Of a stretch of DNA of 47,668 bases, positions 9,401-17,249 are shown piece by piece (position 1 is the stretch's first letter; every line of letters begins with the position of its first letter). Under the pieces are notes generated by a model that saw only the letters and a list, made by a program, of their open reading frames with translations, searched no databases and was not told the origin of the DNA. The translations under genes and the position numbers were made by a program. This DNA comes from Actinomycetota bacterium (GTDB lineage Bacteria; Actinomycetota; Acidimicrobiia; Acidimicrobiales; Ilumatobacteraceae), in contig WLJO01000016.1 in the NCBI GenBank assembly GCA_009701715.1, positions 1 to 47,668 on the forward strand, given 5' to 3'.

Positions 9401-9618
9401 ACGACCTCCCTGATGGGGGCAAGGTCCGTCTCTCGTACTCGACCTCGTTCGGCAGGCGCCTAGCACTGGCCGTTCAGGTGCTCCTCTGGTTGCTCGTCAT
9501 CGTCGCGACGTCGAGGTTCCGCAGTTGGCGGCGTTGGCTCGTACGACGTCGGCATAGCATCGAGGTCCCGTCCGACCCGTTGATCCGCATGGACGACCCG
9601 ATCGGAGGTCCGTCGTGA
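6415..9618 (+). CDS. GT2 glycosyltransferase fused to a large multi-pass membrane domain
   Basis: The product is 1067 residues. The first ~270 form a GT2 (GT-A fold) domain with a hydrophobic opening strand (VVAVMVAHDPG), NPGFGAAVN, the metal-site motif HDD (Asp102/Asp103) and GGFDASIEYHGDGLDLCWR, the acceptor-side motif of rhamnosyl or galactofuranosyl-type transferases. From about 270 it becomes a polytopic membrane domain with many hydrophobic segments. A soluble stretch follows at about 770-1010, then a last transmembrane helix and a basic tail. The likely role is extending a lipid-linked cell-envelope glycan. Donor and acceptor are unknown. The start is GTG with a close -10. Its stop overlaps the next gene as GTGA, so the two are translationally coupled. 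Confidence 0.8.
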   Translation: MDVDPELVSSAPSPPVVAVMVAHDPGPWFDESLAALRAQDYPNLRVLFLLTGQDPGLASRIGAVFPDAPLRDLPANPGFGAAVNDVVRLVEGDQGFFCFLHDDIALAPDAVSQLVAEVYRSNAGVVGPKLLEWVDPGRIQSVGMRVDRFGAAVGIAERGDSDQEQHDAVRDVFCLSTACLLVRADLFRALGGFDASIEYHGDGLDLCWRAHLSGARVMVVPAATARHRADLAVRRPDIGAQADSARHGLLTALASSSGARSVFTLLLAPLVGVVAAVAGLFTGMAKSGLTMLAAAGAGITHLPGVLHRRRAVQRLRAVPDREITPLQARGSLQLRLLFRRRHDAEEVRDRTRVARRSLRTAGKLAVGAWVSIAVLFVIGSRSIIGRKMPVVGTFLPIPSSPTDLLGIYGSGWWPSGLGRSEAAPSGVGLLGLANAVSFGHPGLLRMLLVLGPVVLGFIGMFHFAAVFRSTRSRVAALVAYVVNPLPYAAIAAGRWGPLAVYGAFPWALELLRRASGIQAASSVLDEDGVEITDAVAVVGIGRQVRLAAALTLLEAVVAAFVPSFPLMVLVSAAVLAVATLVVRGTLASLAGLGTAAIAGVAAFVLHVPWSIRFMERGGWGELMGNGEHVGSLGLARIARFEIGRVPLAPLSLALLVPFLVGILLAKGWRLTWMARAAALVLPFGGLALASDAGSALPESGILLVPVAVGLAIAAAGAVSAFDEDVRGGRIGWRQPLGLATFIALGVAVVPALAGVGSGQWQTPSSELAGTLGSLPSNPPTGDFRILYLGDSRLLPIPGREYRDGVSYAISDDGSLDALDSWAPRSSAGDALVIEALDAIRSNATLRGGHLLAPLGIRYIVVPLIDGLQSRRGQPLPAPKGLEDAFSDQVDLRRSTYVSDQAIVFENTASLPLRSLLVGRTQMASQTAGPMALAHADFSEFIPLFVGQEAPSAAGDSISGSTPGSLHDSIGKDPRWRLTVNGTTVAPRSAFGWSMAYDLPDGGKVRLSYSTSFGRRLALAVQVLLWLLVIVATSRFRSWRRWLVRRRHSIEVPSDPLIRMDDPIGGPS
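9604..9608 (+). promoter_or_regulatory. Ribosome binding site GGAGG before the DUF5719 gene
   Basis: GGAGG lies 6 nt before GTG 9615 and 9 nt before ATG 9618, so it supports either start. It sits inside the end of the GT2 fusion gene, as expected for coupled translation. Confidence 0.6.
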
Positions 9619-11051
9619 TGAACCGTCGCCTGATGCTGATCGTGCTCGTGCTCGGATCCCTCGTTGGTCTGTTCGTGTTCGGAACCGAGTCAGAGAATCC
9701 CGCTGCCAGCACCTTTTCGGTGCTCGGCCCGCCCGGGATGCCGTTCGCGCCCACACAGGTGGGCATCAACTCCAGCTGGTTCTGTGCCGGCGTTCCCGCA
9801 ACGTCCCAGCGCGGGGGAGATGTGATCGTTACCAATCCCACGGCGGTGCCGTTGCGCGGTCGGATCACCGTATTTTCGACATCGCGCAAGGTGGTCATGC
9901 AGGACATCTCGGTCGGGGCGAGGGATTCGGGGTCCTTCGCGCTCGAGAAACTGGCCACGGGAGACTACCTGTCCGCCTTTGTCGAGCTTGACGGAGGGCT
10001 CGGCATCGTCGAGCAACGGGTGAGGCACCCCAACGGGCGCTCGCTCTCGCCGTGCTCCAACGCGCCGTCCAGCAATTGGTACCTCGCGGACGGCATCACC
10101 CTGAGCGCAGGGTACGACCTCGTCGTTACCAACCCGTTCCCCGACTACACGAACATCACGGTGTCGGTACTCACTGCCGATGGCGTTCGAACACCGGCGA
10201 AGCTGCAGAACCAGACGATCGCCGGACAATCGGTGCTGAAGATCGATCTCGAGCAGTTCGGCCTGCGCGACGAACAACTCCTGGCCGTCGAGGTCAACTC
10301 GACCCCCGAACGTGTCGTGGTGTCCCGGGCGCAGAACTACTATGGGGGACTCGGCCGGAACGGGTATGCGATGACGCTGGGAGCCCCGTCGACAGACCAT
10401 CGTTGGTTCTTCGCGGATGGCGAGAAAGCGGGTAATACGTCGGAGTCGCTCACCTTGCTGAATCCGTCGGAGCTACCGGCATCGGTGACGGTGCAGGTGT
10501 TCACCGCGACCGAGGGGGGTGACGAGTTCGTCGCCGTCCAGCTCTACGACGTGGCGGAGGGATCAGTCCTGAAGGTCGATATCGATGCCATTGCCGGACT
10601 GCCCACTGGCCGGCACGCCTTGGTCGTCGACTCGCCGGAGGTGGGCATCGTTGCCGAACAGGTCATCACGCGGGGTTCGGGTGGGGGTGCGGTCACCGTC
10701 GTCAGCCTCGGTGCGCGTGTATCAAGCAAGCGCTGGTGGGTGTCAACCGCGCTTCAGGACGTCAACGAGGCCGCAATGGTCGTGATGAACCAGACCGGTG
10801 AGAGCGGTACGTTCTCGCTGTTCACACTCGGGCCGGGCGGCCTGCAGCCTGTTCCGGGCTTCCAGAAGGTTGCCCTGCCAGCCGCCAGTGACTTCGTTGG
10901 CGGCTTCGCGGACGTGGACCTCACCGGAACCGGGCTCATCGGCCAGCCGATCCTTGTGGAGACCACTGTCGACTCGGTGGTACTGCGCCGCCCGAACCGT
11001 GGCACCGGGTTGAAGGGCCGCACCTCGGTACTGGCCGTCCCCGAGATCTGA
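9615..11051 (+). CDS. DUF5719 family secreted or anchored protein
   Basis: The product is 478 residues. An N-terminal hydrophobic segment (about residues 6-22) acts as signal or anchor. The rest is beta-rich, with three or four similar blocks that each contain an Asn-Pro turn (VTNPTAVPLRG, VTNPFPDYTN, LLNPSELPAS, VMNQTGESG) and a W-Y/F-AD/G motif (NWYLADG, RWFFADG). This repeat pattern matches DUF5719, which in actinobacteria commonly follows the large GT2-membrane gene, as here. Function is unknown. A role in assembling or stabilising the envelope glycan made by the upstream protein is a context inference. The start is GTG 9615 or ATG 9618, the latter giving a 1-nt TGATG overlap. Confidence 0.75.
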   Translation: MMNRRLMLIVLVLGSLVGLFVFGTESENPAASTFSVLGPPGMPFAPTQVGINSSWFCAGVPATSQRGGDVIVTNPTAVPLRGRITVFSTSRKVVMQDISVGARDSGSFALEKLATGDYLSAFVELDGGLGIVEQRVRHPNGRSLSPCSNAPSSNWYLADGITLSAGYDLVVTNPFPDYTNITVSVLTADGVRTPAKLQNQTIAGQSVLKIDLEQFGLRDEQLLAVEVNSTPERVVVSRAQNYYGGLGRNGYAMTLGAPSTDHRWFFADGEKAGNTSESLTLLNPSELPASVTVQVFTATEGGDEFVAVQLYDVAEGSVLKVDIDAIAGLPTGRHALVVDSPEVGIVAEQVITRGSGGGAVTVVSLGARVSSKRWWVSTALQDVNEAAMVVMNQTGESGTFSLFTLGPGGLQPVPGFQKVALPAASDFVGGFADVDLTGTGLIGQPILVETTVDSVVLRRPNRGTGLKGRTSVLAVPEI

Positions 11052-11065
11052 GCAAGGATTTCCCT

Positions 11066-11545
11066 GTGATCACCCGCGTCCTCGTCGCCCTCGCAGTCGT
11101 CATCGTTGCAGCGCTCGTCGCCCTGGTGCTGCGCCGGCGAACTGCGGGCACCGATGCCCCGACACAGGCGCCGCACATCGTGCCCACCCAGCTCGACCGG
11201 AACGACTTCGCACGACCCGAGGCAGCGTGGCTTGTCGTGCTGTTCTCGTCGGCATCGTGCACGACCTGCGCGAATGTCCGGGAGAAGGCTCTCGTGCTCG
11301 CGAGCACGTCGGTGGCAGTCGACGACGTGGAGTACACCGCACGGCGCGCGCTCCACGAGAAATACTCCATCGATGGCGTTCCGTGCCTCGTGGTGGCGGA
11401 CTCGATGGGAGTGGTCAAGGCCTCGTTCCTCGGACCGGTGAGCGCCACGGACCTCTGGGCTGCGGTGGCCGATGCGCGGGAACCCGGTGCGAGGAACGTG
11501 CATGCCTGCGAGCAGCACGGGTGTGGCGACACCGACCACGACTGA
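11066..11545 (+). CDS. Membrane-anchored thioredoxin-like protein
   Basis: The product is 159 residues. One N-terminal transmembrane segment (about 4-22) precedes a basic stop and a thioredoxin-fold domain. The redox motif is CTTC within SSASCTTCANVREKA. The cis-Pro side is IDGVPCLVV, with an extra Cys next to that proline. The C-terminus has a Cys/His cluster (HACEQHGCGDTDHD) that could bind metal. It probably handles disulphide or thiol transfer outside the membrane. Partners are unknown. The start is GTG with AAGGA at 11054-11058, 7 nt upstream. It follows the DUF5719 gene by 14 nt, so it is probably the last gene of that operon. Confidence 0.75.
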   Translation: MITRVLVALAVVIVAALVALVLRRRTAGTDAPTQAPHIVPTQLDRNDFARPEAAWLVVLFSSASCTTCANVREKALVLASTSVAVDDVEYTARRALHEKYSIDGVPCLVVADSMGVVKASFLGPVSATDLWAAVADAREPGARNVHACEQHGCGDTDHD

Positions 11546-11574
11546 TCGTGCCGGGTTGATCCAGACACGATCAG
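11542..11574. terminator. Bidirectional hairpin between trx-like gene and ftsH
   Basis: A perfect 9-bp inverted repeat, CTGATCGTG (11542-11550) and CACGATCAG (11566-11574), has a 15-nt loop. The stop codon of the thioredoxin-like gene lies in the left arm. ATTTCA follows on the plus strand. It sits between convergent genes and could terminate both. Confidence 0.6.
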
Positions 11575-11577
11575 ATT

Positions 11578-13545
11578 TCAGGAACCCGTGGGGACCCCAG
11601 TGGTGCCCTCGACCGGTGAGCGTCCGGGCTCACCCAAGCCTTGCTGGATCAACTTCGCCACGTCGGTGCCGTCGATGGTTTCCTTCTCGAGCAGCGCTGC
11701 AGCAACAAGGTCGAGTCCCGCTCTGTGCTGGGCAAGCATCTTGCTCGCCCGCACTTCCTGCTCGGTGAGGATCCGCTGGATCTCCTCGTCCATCAGGCGG
11801 GCGGTCGAATCGGAGTACTCACGGCCTCCGGTCATGAGGTCCTCGCCGAGGAAAACCTGCTGCTGGCCGTGCCAGGCCATGGGCCCAACCTTCTCGCTCA
11901 TACCCCATTCGCGAACCATCCGTCGTGCGAGCCCGGTGACCACCTCGAGGTCATTGGACGCACCGGTGGTCTGCTGGCTGAAGATCAGTTGTTCCGCAAC
12001 GCGTCCGCCGAGCGCCATACAGATGCGGTCCTCGATGTAGTCCTTCGAGAACGAGTGACGTTCCTCGGGCAGTGTCTGGGTCACACCTAGTGCCATTCCA
12101 CGGGGCAGGATCGTGACCTTGTGCAACGGGTCCCCGTTGGGTAGCACGGCAGCGAGGACGGCGTGGCCACCCTCGTGGTAGGCGGTGGTGCGGCGCTCCT
12201 CGGCCGAGAGGATCAGCGATTCGCGCCGGGCGCCCATCATGATGCGGTCACGGGCAGACTCGAAGTCGATCCGTTCGATCTGCTTGGAGCCGCGTCGGAC
12301 GGCCTGCAGCGCTGCCTCGTTCACCAGATTGGCGAGATCGGCGCCGCTCATCCCGGGTGTGCCCTTGGCCATGACAGGAAGGTCAGCGTCGGAGCCCATG
12401 CGCTTGTCCCTGGAGTGCACCTTGAGGATCGCGAGACGCTCCTCGTACTCGGGCAGGGGTACCACGATCTGGCGGTCGAAACGGCCCGGTCGGAGGAGCG
12501 CAGGGTCCAAGATGTCGGGACGGTTCGTTGCCGCGAGGATCACGATGCCCTCCGACGTCTCGAACCCGTCCATCTCGGCGAGCAGCTGGTTGAGTGTCTG
12601 TTCCCGCTCGTCGTGACCACCGCCGAGACCGGCACCACGCTTGCGGCCGATGGAGTCAATCTCGTCGATGAAGATGATGGCGCGGCCCATCTTGCGGGCC
12701 TGCTGGAAGAGGTCGCGCACGCGGCTCGCGCCTACGCCCACAAACATCTCCATGAAGTCGGAGCCGGTGACGGACAAGAAGCCCACGCCCGCCTCGCCCG
12801 CAACCGCCCTGGCGAACAGGGTCTTTCCGGTGCCGGGGGGCCCGACGAGCAGCATTCCCTTCGGCACCTTGGCACCGATCTCCTTGAACCGCTCGGGCAT
12901 GCGGAGGAAGTCGACGACTTCTTTGATCTCTTGCTTGACGCTCTCGTAGCCCGCGACGTCGGCAAAGGTCGTGGAGGGACGATCAGTGGTGTACGCCTTT
13001 GCCTTGCTGCGACCGATGGACATGACGTTGCCCATCTGGCCCTGCGCGCGACGGTTCATCCAGACGATGAACCCGATGAACAAGATGATCGGGAGCAGCA
13101 AGGGGATCAGGCTGGTGAACCAGTTTGACTCCGGGGTGGTCGGCTTGAAGTCGACACCCTTCAGCTCGATCAGCTTGCGGTCATCCTCGTTCGGGAAGCC
13201 AACCGGCGCAGTGGTGCTGAACTTGTCCCCGTTGGTCAACTGACCAGAGATCTTGAGGGTCTGGTTGTTGAGGCGGAACTCCTTGACAAGACCGGACTGC
13301 AGCTTGGTCTCGAAGGCGCCGAAGCCGATCTTGTCGGCCGAACTCGTCGGGATCAGCCGGGAACCGAACAGCAAGAGGGCGAGAACCCCGAGCAGCACCC
13401 AGATTGACCAGCGCGGGAGCCCACCGGGGCCCTTGAACGGCCCCTTCCGACCTTCCTGACCTTCCCCACCCTGCCCACCTGGGGCACGTCCCGGTCCGCG
13501 ACCGGGCGGCGGCGGGGGCGGCGGCGGCGGGGGCAGATTGCTCAT
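11578..13545 (-). CDS. ftsH: ATP-dependent zinc metalloprotease FtsH
   Basis: The product is 655 residues, a membrane-bound AAA+ protease for membrane and regulatory proteins. A cytoplasmic N-terminal extension contains ten consecutive prolines followed by Gly/Arg-rich sequence. Two transmembrane helices (about 46-62 and 145-165) flank a small external domain. The AAA module has Walker A GPPGTGKT at 235-242, Walker B IIFIDEID and RPGRFDR. The zinc site is His457-Glu-Gly-Gly-His461, with the third ligand Asp in [10 protein letters not shown]. Most FtsH proteins have HEAGH, so the Gly is a mild variant with the catalytic residues kept. I start at ATG 13545 because TAGCAT ends 7 nt upstream. The in-frame ATG at 13554 lies inside that -10 element. 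It is divergent from DUF3499. Confidence 0.95.
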   Translation of the reverse strand: MSNLPPPPPPPPPPGRGPGRAPGGQGGEGQEGRKGPFKGPGGLPRWSIWVLLGVLALLLFGSRLIPTSSADKIGFGAFETKLQSGLVKEFRLNNQTLKISGQLTNGDKFSTTAPVGFPNEDDRKLIELKGVDFKPTTPESNWFTSLIPLLLPIILFIGFIVWMNRRAQGQMGNVMSIGRSKAKAYTTDRPSTTFADVAGYESVKQEIKEVVDFLRMPERFKEIGAKVPKGMLLVGPPGTGKTLFARAVAGEAGVGFLSVTGSDFMEMFVGVGASRVRDLFQQARKMGRAIIFIDEIDSIGRKRGAGLGGGHDEREQTLNQLLAEMDGFETSEGIVILAATNRPDILDPALLRPGRFDRQIVVPLPEYEERLAILKVHSRDKRMGSDADLPVMAKGTPGMSGADLANLVNEAALQAVRRGSKQIERIDFESARDRIMMGARRESLILSAEERRTTAYHEGGHAVLAAVLPNGDPLHKVTILPRGMALGVTQTLPEERHSFSKDYIEDRICMALGGRVAEQLIFSQQTTGASNDLEVVTGLARRMVREWGMSEKVGPMAWHGQQQVFLGEDLMTGGREYSDSTARLMDEEIQRILTEQEVRASKMLAQHRAGLDLVAAALLEKETIDGTDVAKLIQQGLGEPGRSPVEGTTGVPTGS

Positions 13546-13552
13546 GGCGATC

Positions 13553-13558
13553 ATGCTA
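13553..13558 (-). promoter_or_regulatory. -10 element TAGCAT for ftsH
   Basis: On the minus strand TAGCAT ends 7 nt before ATG 13545. The element contains the alternative upstream ATG, so that codon would not be on the main transcript. Confidence 0.5.
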
Positions 13559-13598
13559 CGGCCGACCCGGCATCCACCGCTCGCGGGAGGTGCATCGG

Positions 13599-13604
13599 TA
13601 CGGT
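13599..13604 (+). promoter_or_regulatory. -10 element TACGGT for the DUF3499 gene
   Basis: TACGGT ends 6 nt before the GTG at 13611 and so argues against the upstream in-frame GTG at 13590. Confidence 0.5.
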
Positions 13605-13610
13605 TACTGC

Positions 13611-13829
13611 GTGGTTCGGCAATGCTCCAGAACGGGTTGCGCCGAGCCGGCAGCGGCAACCCTCGCTTACGACTACCGGCAGAGCCGGGTGTGGCTTGAG
13701 CAGTTGCATGAGGACCGCGATCCTCACCGCTACGACCTCTGCGAGCGTCACGCCAACCGGCTCGCCGTTCCGTCCCGTTGGGTGCTCGAGGACCTGAGGT
13801 ACTCGAGCACAACGCGGTTGGCATCCTGA
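13611..13829 (+). CDS. DUF3499 family small Cys-rich protein
   Basis: The product is 72 residues. It opens with CSRTGCAEPAAATLAYDY and ends with HRYDLCERHANRL-P, the two halves of the DUF3499 signature. A Cys-x4-Cys pair and a later Cys-x2-His suggest a small zinc-binding fold. This is a conserved actinobacterial family of unknown function. The start is GTG 13611: the family begins a few residues before the first Cys, and a -10 hexamer ends 6 nt upstream. The frame stays open back to GTG 13590, which would add seven residues. Its stop lies 23 nt before the next gene, which has its own -10. Confidence 0.8.
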   Translation: MVRQCSRTGCAEPAAATLAYDYRQSRVWLEQLHEDRDPHRYDLCERHANRLAVPSRWVLEDLRYSSTTRLAS

Positions 13830-13838
13830 CTGCCGGGC

Positions 13839-13844
13839 TAGCGT
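13839..13844 (+). promoter_or_regulatory. -10 element TAGCGT for the CPBP protease gene
   Basis: TAGCGT ends 8 nt before the ATG at 13853 and fixes that start over an upstream extension of the same frame to 13778. Confidence 0.5.
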
Positions 13845-13852
13845 CATCGGCG

Positions 13853-14578
13853 ATGTCACCCGTGCCCGAAGATCGCCCTGTGCGCGCGGGTATCGGGACG
13901 GCCGTTGCGGTCTGGTTCGGCTCGGTTGCGGTATCCGTCGTGGCGTTCCAGGTGATCGTCGGTGCCGCCGGCTATGGCGGCAAGCCCACACAGGACCTGC
14001 CGTTCTGGCTCTACCCGGCGATGTCGATGATGGTCCTCTGGATCCCGACGCTTGCAGCGCTTTCCTGGGTGTCCCGACGTCGGCTTTCGGGCTCGTTCCG
14101 CGTCGATTACGGCTTCCGCTTCTCGCTGGTCGATCTCGCGGGCGTACCGATCGGGATCGCCTGTCAACTCGGTGTGCTGTCGGTGCTCTACTGGCCGCTC
14201 GCCAAGTGGTTCCCGGACACGTTCGCCCGGGATGACGTGGAGCGTTCCGCCCGGGAACTCACCGAACGAGCCAACGGTGTCTGGCGGGTCGTGCTCGTCA
14301 TCGCTGTGGTCGTGGGGGCACCCGTGATCGAGGAACTTCTCTACCGGGCGCTCGTCCTTGGATCCCTCGAGTCCAGGCTCCCCGGGAACGTGGCCGTCGT
14401 CCTCGCTTCCCTGTGGTTTGCAGCCGCTCACTTTCAGGGTGTCCAGTTCCTCGGGCTCTTCGTGTTCGGCTTGGTGCTCGGTGCCTGTTGGCGCAGTACT
14501 GGCCGGATTGGGTTGGGGATCGTGACCCATGCGGCGTTCAATGCAACCTCTCTGGTGATCCTGTGGCCGAAACGCTGA
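13853..14578 (+). CDS. CPBP (CAAX-type) intramembrane metalloprotease
   Basis: The product is 241 residues with about seven hydrophobic segments. The three CPBP/Abi motifs are present: EELLYR at 160-165 (the EExxxR motif), FAAAH in the next helix (FxxxH), and HAAFN near the C-terminus (HxxxN). These residues form the glutamyl/metal-type active site of CAAX prenyl endopeptidase-like enzymes. In bacteria they have roles such as bacteriocin self-immunity or processing of membrane proteins. No substrate gene is recognisable nearby. It starts with ATG and a close -10. The large GT-C-like gene begins right after or overlaps its end, depending on the start chosen there. Confidence 0.85.
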   Translation: MSPVPEDRPVRAGIGTAVAVWFGSVAVSVVAFQVIVGAAGYGGKPTQDLPFWLYPAMSMMVLWIPTLAALSWVSRRRLSGSFRVDYGFRFSLVDLAGVPIGIACQLGVLSVLYWPLAKWFPDTFARDDVERSARELTERANGVWRVVLVIAVVVGAPVIEELLYRALVLGSLESRLPGNVAVVLASLWFAAAHFQGVQFLGLFVFGLVLGACWRSTGRIGLGIVTHAAFNATSLVILWPKR

Positions 14579-14613
14579 CACCCGAACCCCGTGACGAATC
14601 TGCAGGTGCGAGT

Positions 14614-17235
14614 ATGACCGATCACATGGAACCCCTGCCGGAACCAGATGCCGAAGAGACCGTCGGCCAACCACCGGATACCGGCGTTGAAGTGCACCTG
14701 CCCGACTGGAAGCACAACCTCGGTCTGATCCGCCGGATCGCGACGATCGCGGCAGTGGTTGGCACCTCGCTGTTCGCCGTTATTCAGGTACACATCGAGA
14801 AGGTCTTCCTGAACAACACGCCGACGGGCGGGGACATGGGCGCACACGTCTGGGCACCGGCCTTCCTCCGCGACCATCTCCTGCCGAGCCTGCGGCTCCA
14901 GGGCTGGAGCATGGACTGGTATGCCGGTCTACCGGTCTACCGCTTCTACATGCTCCCGCCGGCGTTGCTGGTCGCATTCATTAATGGACTGTTCCACGTC
15001 CCGTACGGCATTGCGTTCAAATTGGTTGCGGTCCTCGGGGTCTGCACCCTTCCCCTCAACGCGTGGTTGTTCGGTCGATTCGCGAAGATGCCCTGGCCGG
15101 TTCCCGAATTTCTTGCAGTCGCTGCCGTGCTTTTTCTTTTCGACGAGAACTTCTCGATCTATGGCGGCAACGTCGCCTCCACGATGGCCGGGGAGTTCTC
15201 CTTCTCGATAGCGCTTTCGCTCGCGCTGCTCGGCTTCGGCTTGCTCGCGCGGGGACTGCGGGAGGGGAGAGGCCTCGGTGCTGCCGCCCTTGTGCTCGCT
15301 CTGGCGGCAGTGAGCCACGGGATCGTCGCCATCTTCGTTGGTCTCGGAGCGGTCACGTTGATGCTTCTCTGGGCGGATCGGAAGCGGTGGAAGTGGAGTC
15401 TCGCAACGCTGGGCACCTTCGGCCTGCTTGTCGCCTGGTGGATCCTGCCGTTCAAGCTCACCGCGCACTACATGACCAACATGAAGTACGAGCCGTACAA
15501 CGGTCCGTGGTGGAAGTTCTTCAATCCGCAGTCACCGCAGATGACGGTATTCCTCCTACTCTTCGCACTGATCGGTTTTGGTGCCTCGATCCTCCGGAGG
15601 AACCGTGCCGGCGCGTTCCTCGGTGTGTCATGCGTGACCTGGGTGGTCCTCGTTGTTGCTGCCCACAAGCCACTCCCACTCGTGGGCGACCTCTTCTGGA
15701 ATTACCGGGGTCTGCCGTTCTTCTTCCTGCTTCGCTACCTCCTTGCGATGATCGGTGTCGCCGAGACGATCCGCTTCCTCACGCGAGCGTGGGCGCTCAA
15801 CCGGATAGCGGGCTCGTCGGTGGAACCGGAATCACATGAGGAGCTCGGTTCGACGTTGACGACTGCCCCCGACGTGCCGATCCGCGAGCAGTTGGACAGG
15901 CTCGAGGGTGCCCGTGTGCGGGTGCAGGGCATGGCCCTGTTGGTTGTTGGGCTGCTCTCGCTTGGCTGGGTGGGTTTCGCCATTGACCGGCTCCCGTTCG
16001 AGCGACAGGTGTACCAAGACGGCAAGTGGGTGCACCAGTGGGGGTTCATCAAGGGACCGGTGGTGAATGATGGTGTGGACTCCGACGGATGGGCCGCGTA
16101 CAACTTCGACGGCTATGAGGGACGCGAGAACTGGAACGAGTACCGCGCTGTGCTGCAGGCGTCGAAGGATGTCGGGTCGAAGCGTGGGTGCGGAAGGGCA
16201 CTCTGGGAGCATCAGTCCGATAAGTACGGCAACTACGGCACGCCGATGGCACTCATGCTGTTGCCCTTCTGGACCGATGGGTGTATCGGCTCGATGGAGG
16301 GATTGTTCTTCGAGGCATCGGGAACCACTCCGTATCATTTCCTCACAGCCTCAGCCGCGAGCGAGAACGCATCGGATCCTGTCCGCAAGCTCCGCTACGA
16401 CAAGAACAACATCGACCTCGCGGTTGCGTACATGCGCAATCTCGGGGTCCGCTACTACTACGCCTTCACCCCGACCATGGTGGAGAAGGCCTCGAAGCGC
16501 TCGGACCTCGTCGAAGTCAGCGTCTCGGGCCCCTGGCACATCTATGAGATCAAGGACTGGGCATTGGTCGTGCCGCTTGATGCGGAACCCGTGGTCGTCC
16601 GCGAACGTTCAGGGGATGCGCGTGAGAGGTGGCTGGAGATCGGGGTCAGTTACTTCCAGCACCCCAGCGACTGGAAGGGACTCCTCGTAGCGGACGGTCC
16701 CAAGGTGTGGCAACGCATCGACGTTGTCCCTGACGAGGCGCGCAGCGGTGACGATCGGGTCGACGTGCTCACCACCAGGACGCCGTACGCTGCCCGTCCC
16801 GCCGCACCCTTTGTGATCGACCCAGCAACAGTGCGGCTCGGCCAGAGCTCGATCGAGTTCGACGTCCCGGAATCAGCAATCGGCCGTCCCGTGCTCGTGC
16901 GGGTCAGCTACTTCCCGAACTGGAGGGCACACGGAGCCAAGGGCCCGTACCGGGCGGCGCCGAACTTCATGGTGGTCGTGCCGACCGACACCCACGTCAG
17001 GCTGTCCTACGGGTACTCCGCACTCGATCTCGGCTCCTACTCCCTCACGCTGGTCGGTGTTGGCCTGCTGGTGTTCTTCTGGAGGCGCAGGAAGGTCAAC
17101 TTCGACCTGGTTGAAACCGACGCCGTGCCACCAGACCCTGCAGGTTCGGATGAGGGCTCCTACCCCGAGCCAGACGCTGATGCTGGTGTCTTCGGTAACG
17201 ACGGGTCGCCCGCGCTCGCGACGCCGGCGGGATAG
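14614..17235 (+). CDS. Large GT-C-like polytopic membrane protein
   Basis: The product is 873 residues from ATG 14614. A GTG at 14563, overlapping the protease gene, would add 17. An acidic cytoplasmic N-terminus precedes a first transmembrane helix at about 38-55, then the loop GGDMGAHVW (Asp74, His78), which resembles the catalytic loop of GT-C glycosyltransferases. A long polytopic region follows to about 385, then a soluble stretch at about 435-800 rich in Trp/Tyr, and a last helix near 820 with an acidic tail. YfhO-like and related GT-C proteins have this plan. It probably uses a polyprenyl-phosphate sugar to glycosylate an outer-face acceptor. Substrate and acceptor are unknown. Its TAG stop forms part of the next gene's -10 element. 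Confidence 0.65.
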   Translation: MTDHMEPLPEPDAEETVGQPPDTGVEVHLPDWKHNLGLIRRIATIAAVVGTSLFAVIQVHIEKVFLNNTPTGGDMGAHVWAPAFLRDHLLPSLRLQGWSMDWYAGLPVYRFYMLPPALLVAFINGLFHVPYGIAFKLVAVLGVCTLPLNAWLFGRFAKMPWPVPEFLAVAAVLFLFDENFSIYGGNVASTMAGEFSFSIALSLALLGFGLLARGLREGRGLGAAALVLALAAVSHGIVAIFVGLGAVTLMLLWADRKRWKWSLATLGTFGLLVAWWILPFKLTAHYMTNMKYEPYNGPWWKFFNPQSPQMTVFLLLFALIGFGASILRRNRAGAFLGVSCVTWVVLVVAAHKPLPLVGDLFWNYRGLPFFFLLRYLLAMIGVAETIRFLTRAWALNRIAGSSVEPESHEELGSTLTTAPDVPIREQLDRLEGARVRVQGMALLVVGLLSLGWVGFAIDRLPFERQVYQDGKWVHQWGFIKGPVVNDGVDSDGWAAYNFDGYEGRENWNEYRAVLQASKDVGSKRGCGRALWEHQSDKYGNYGTPMALMLLPFWTDGCIGSMEGLFFEASGTTPYHFLTASAASENASDPVRKLRYDKNNIDLAVAYMRNLGVRYYYAFTPTMVEKASKRSDLVEVSVSGPWHIYEIKDWALVVPLDAEPVVVRERSGDARERWLEIGVSYFQHPSDWKGLLVADGPKVWQRIDVVPDEARSGDDRVDVLTTRTPYAARPAAPFVIDPATVRLGQSSIEFDVPESAIGRPVLVRVSYFPNWRAHGAKGPYRAAPNFMVVVPTDTHVRLSYGYSALDLGSYSLTLVGVGLLVFFWRRRKVNFDLVETDAVPPDPAGSDEGSYPEPDADAGVFGNDGSPALATPAG

Positions 17236-17238
17236 CCT
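17233..17238 (+). promoter_or_regulatory. -10 element TAGCCT for the phosphomannomutase gene
   Basis: The first three bases are the TAG stop codon of the preceding gene. The element ends 11 nt before ATG 17250. Confidence 0.45.
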
Positions 17239-17249
17239 CCGCACTCGTC

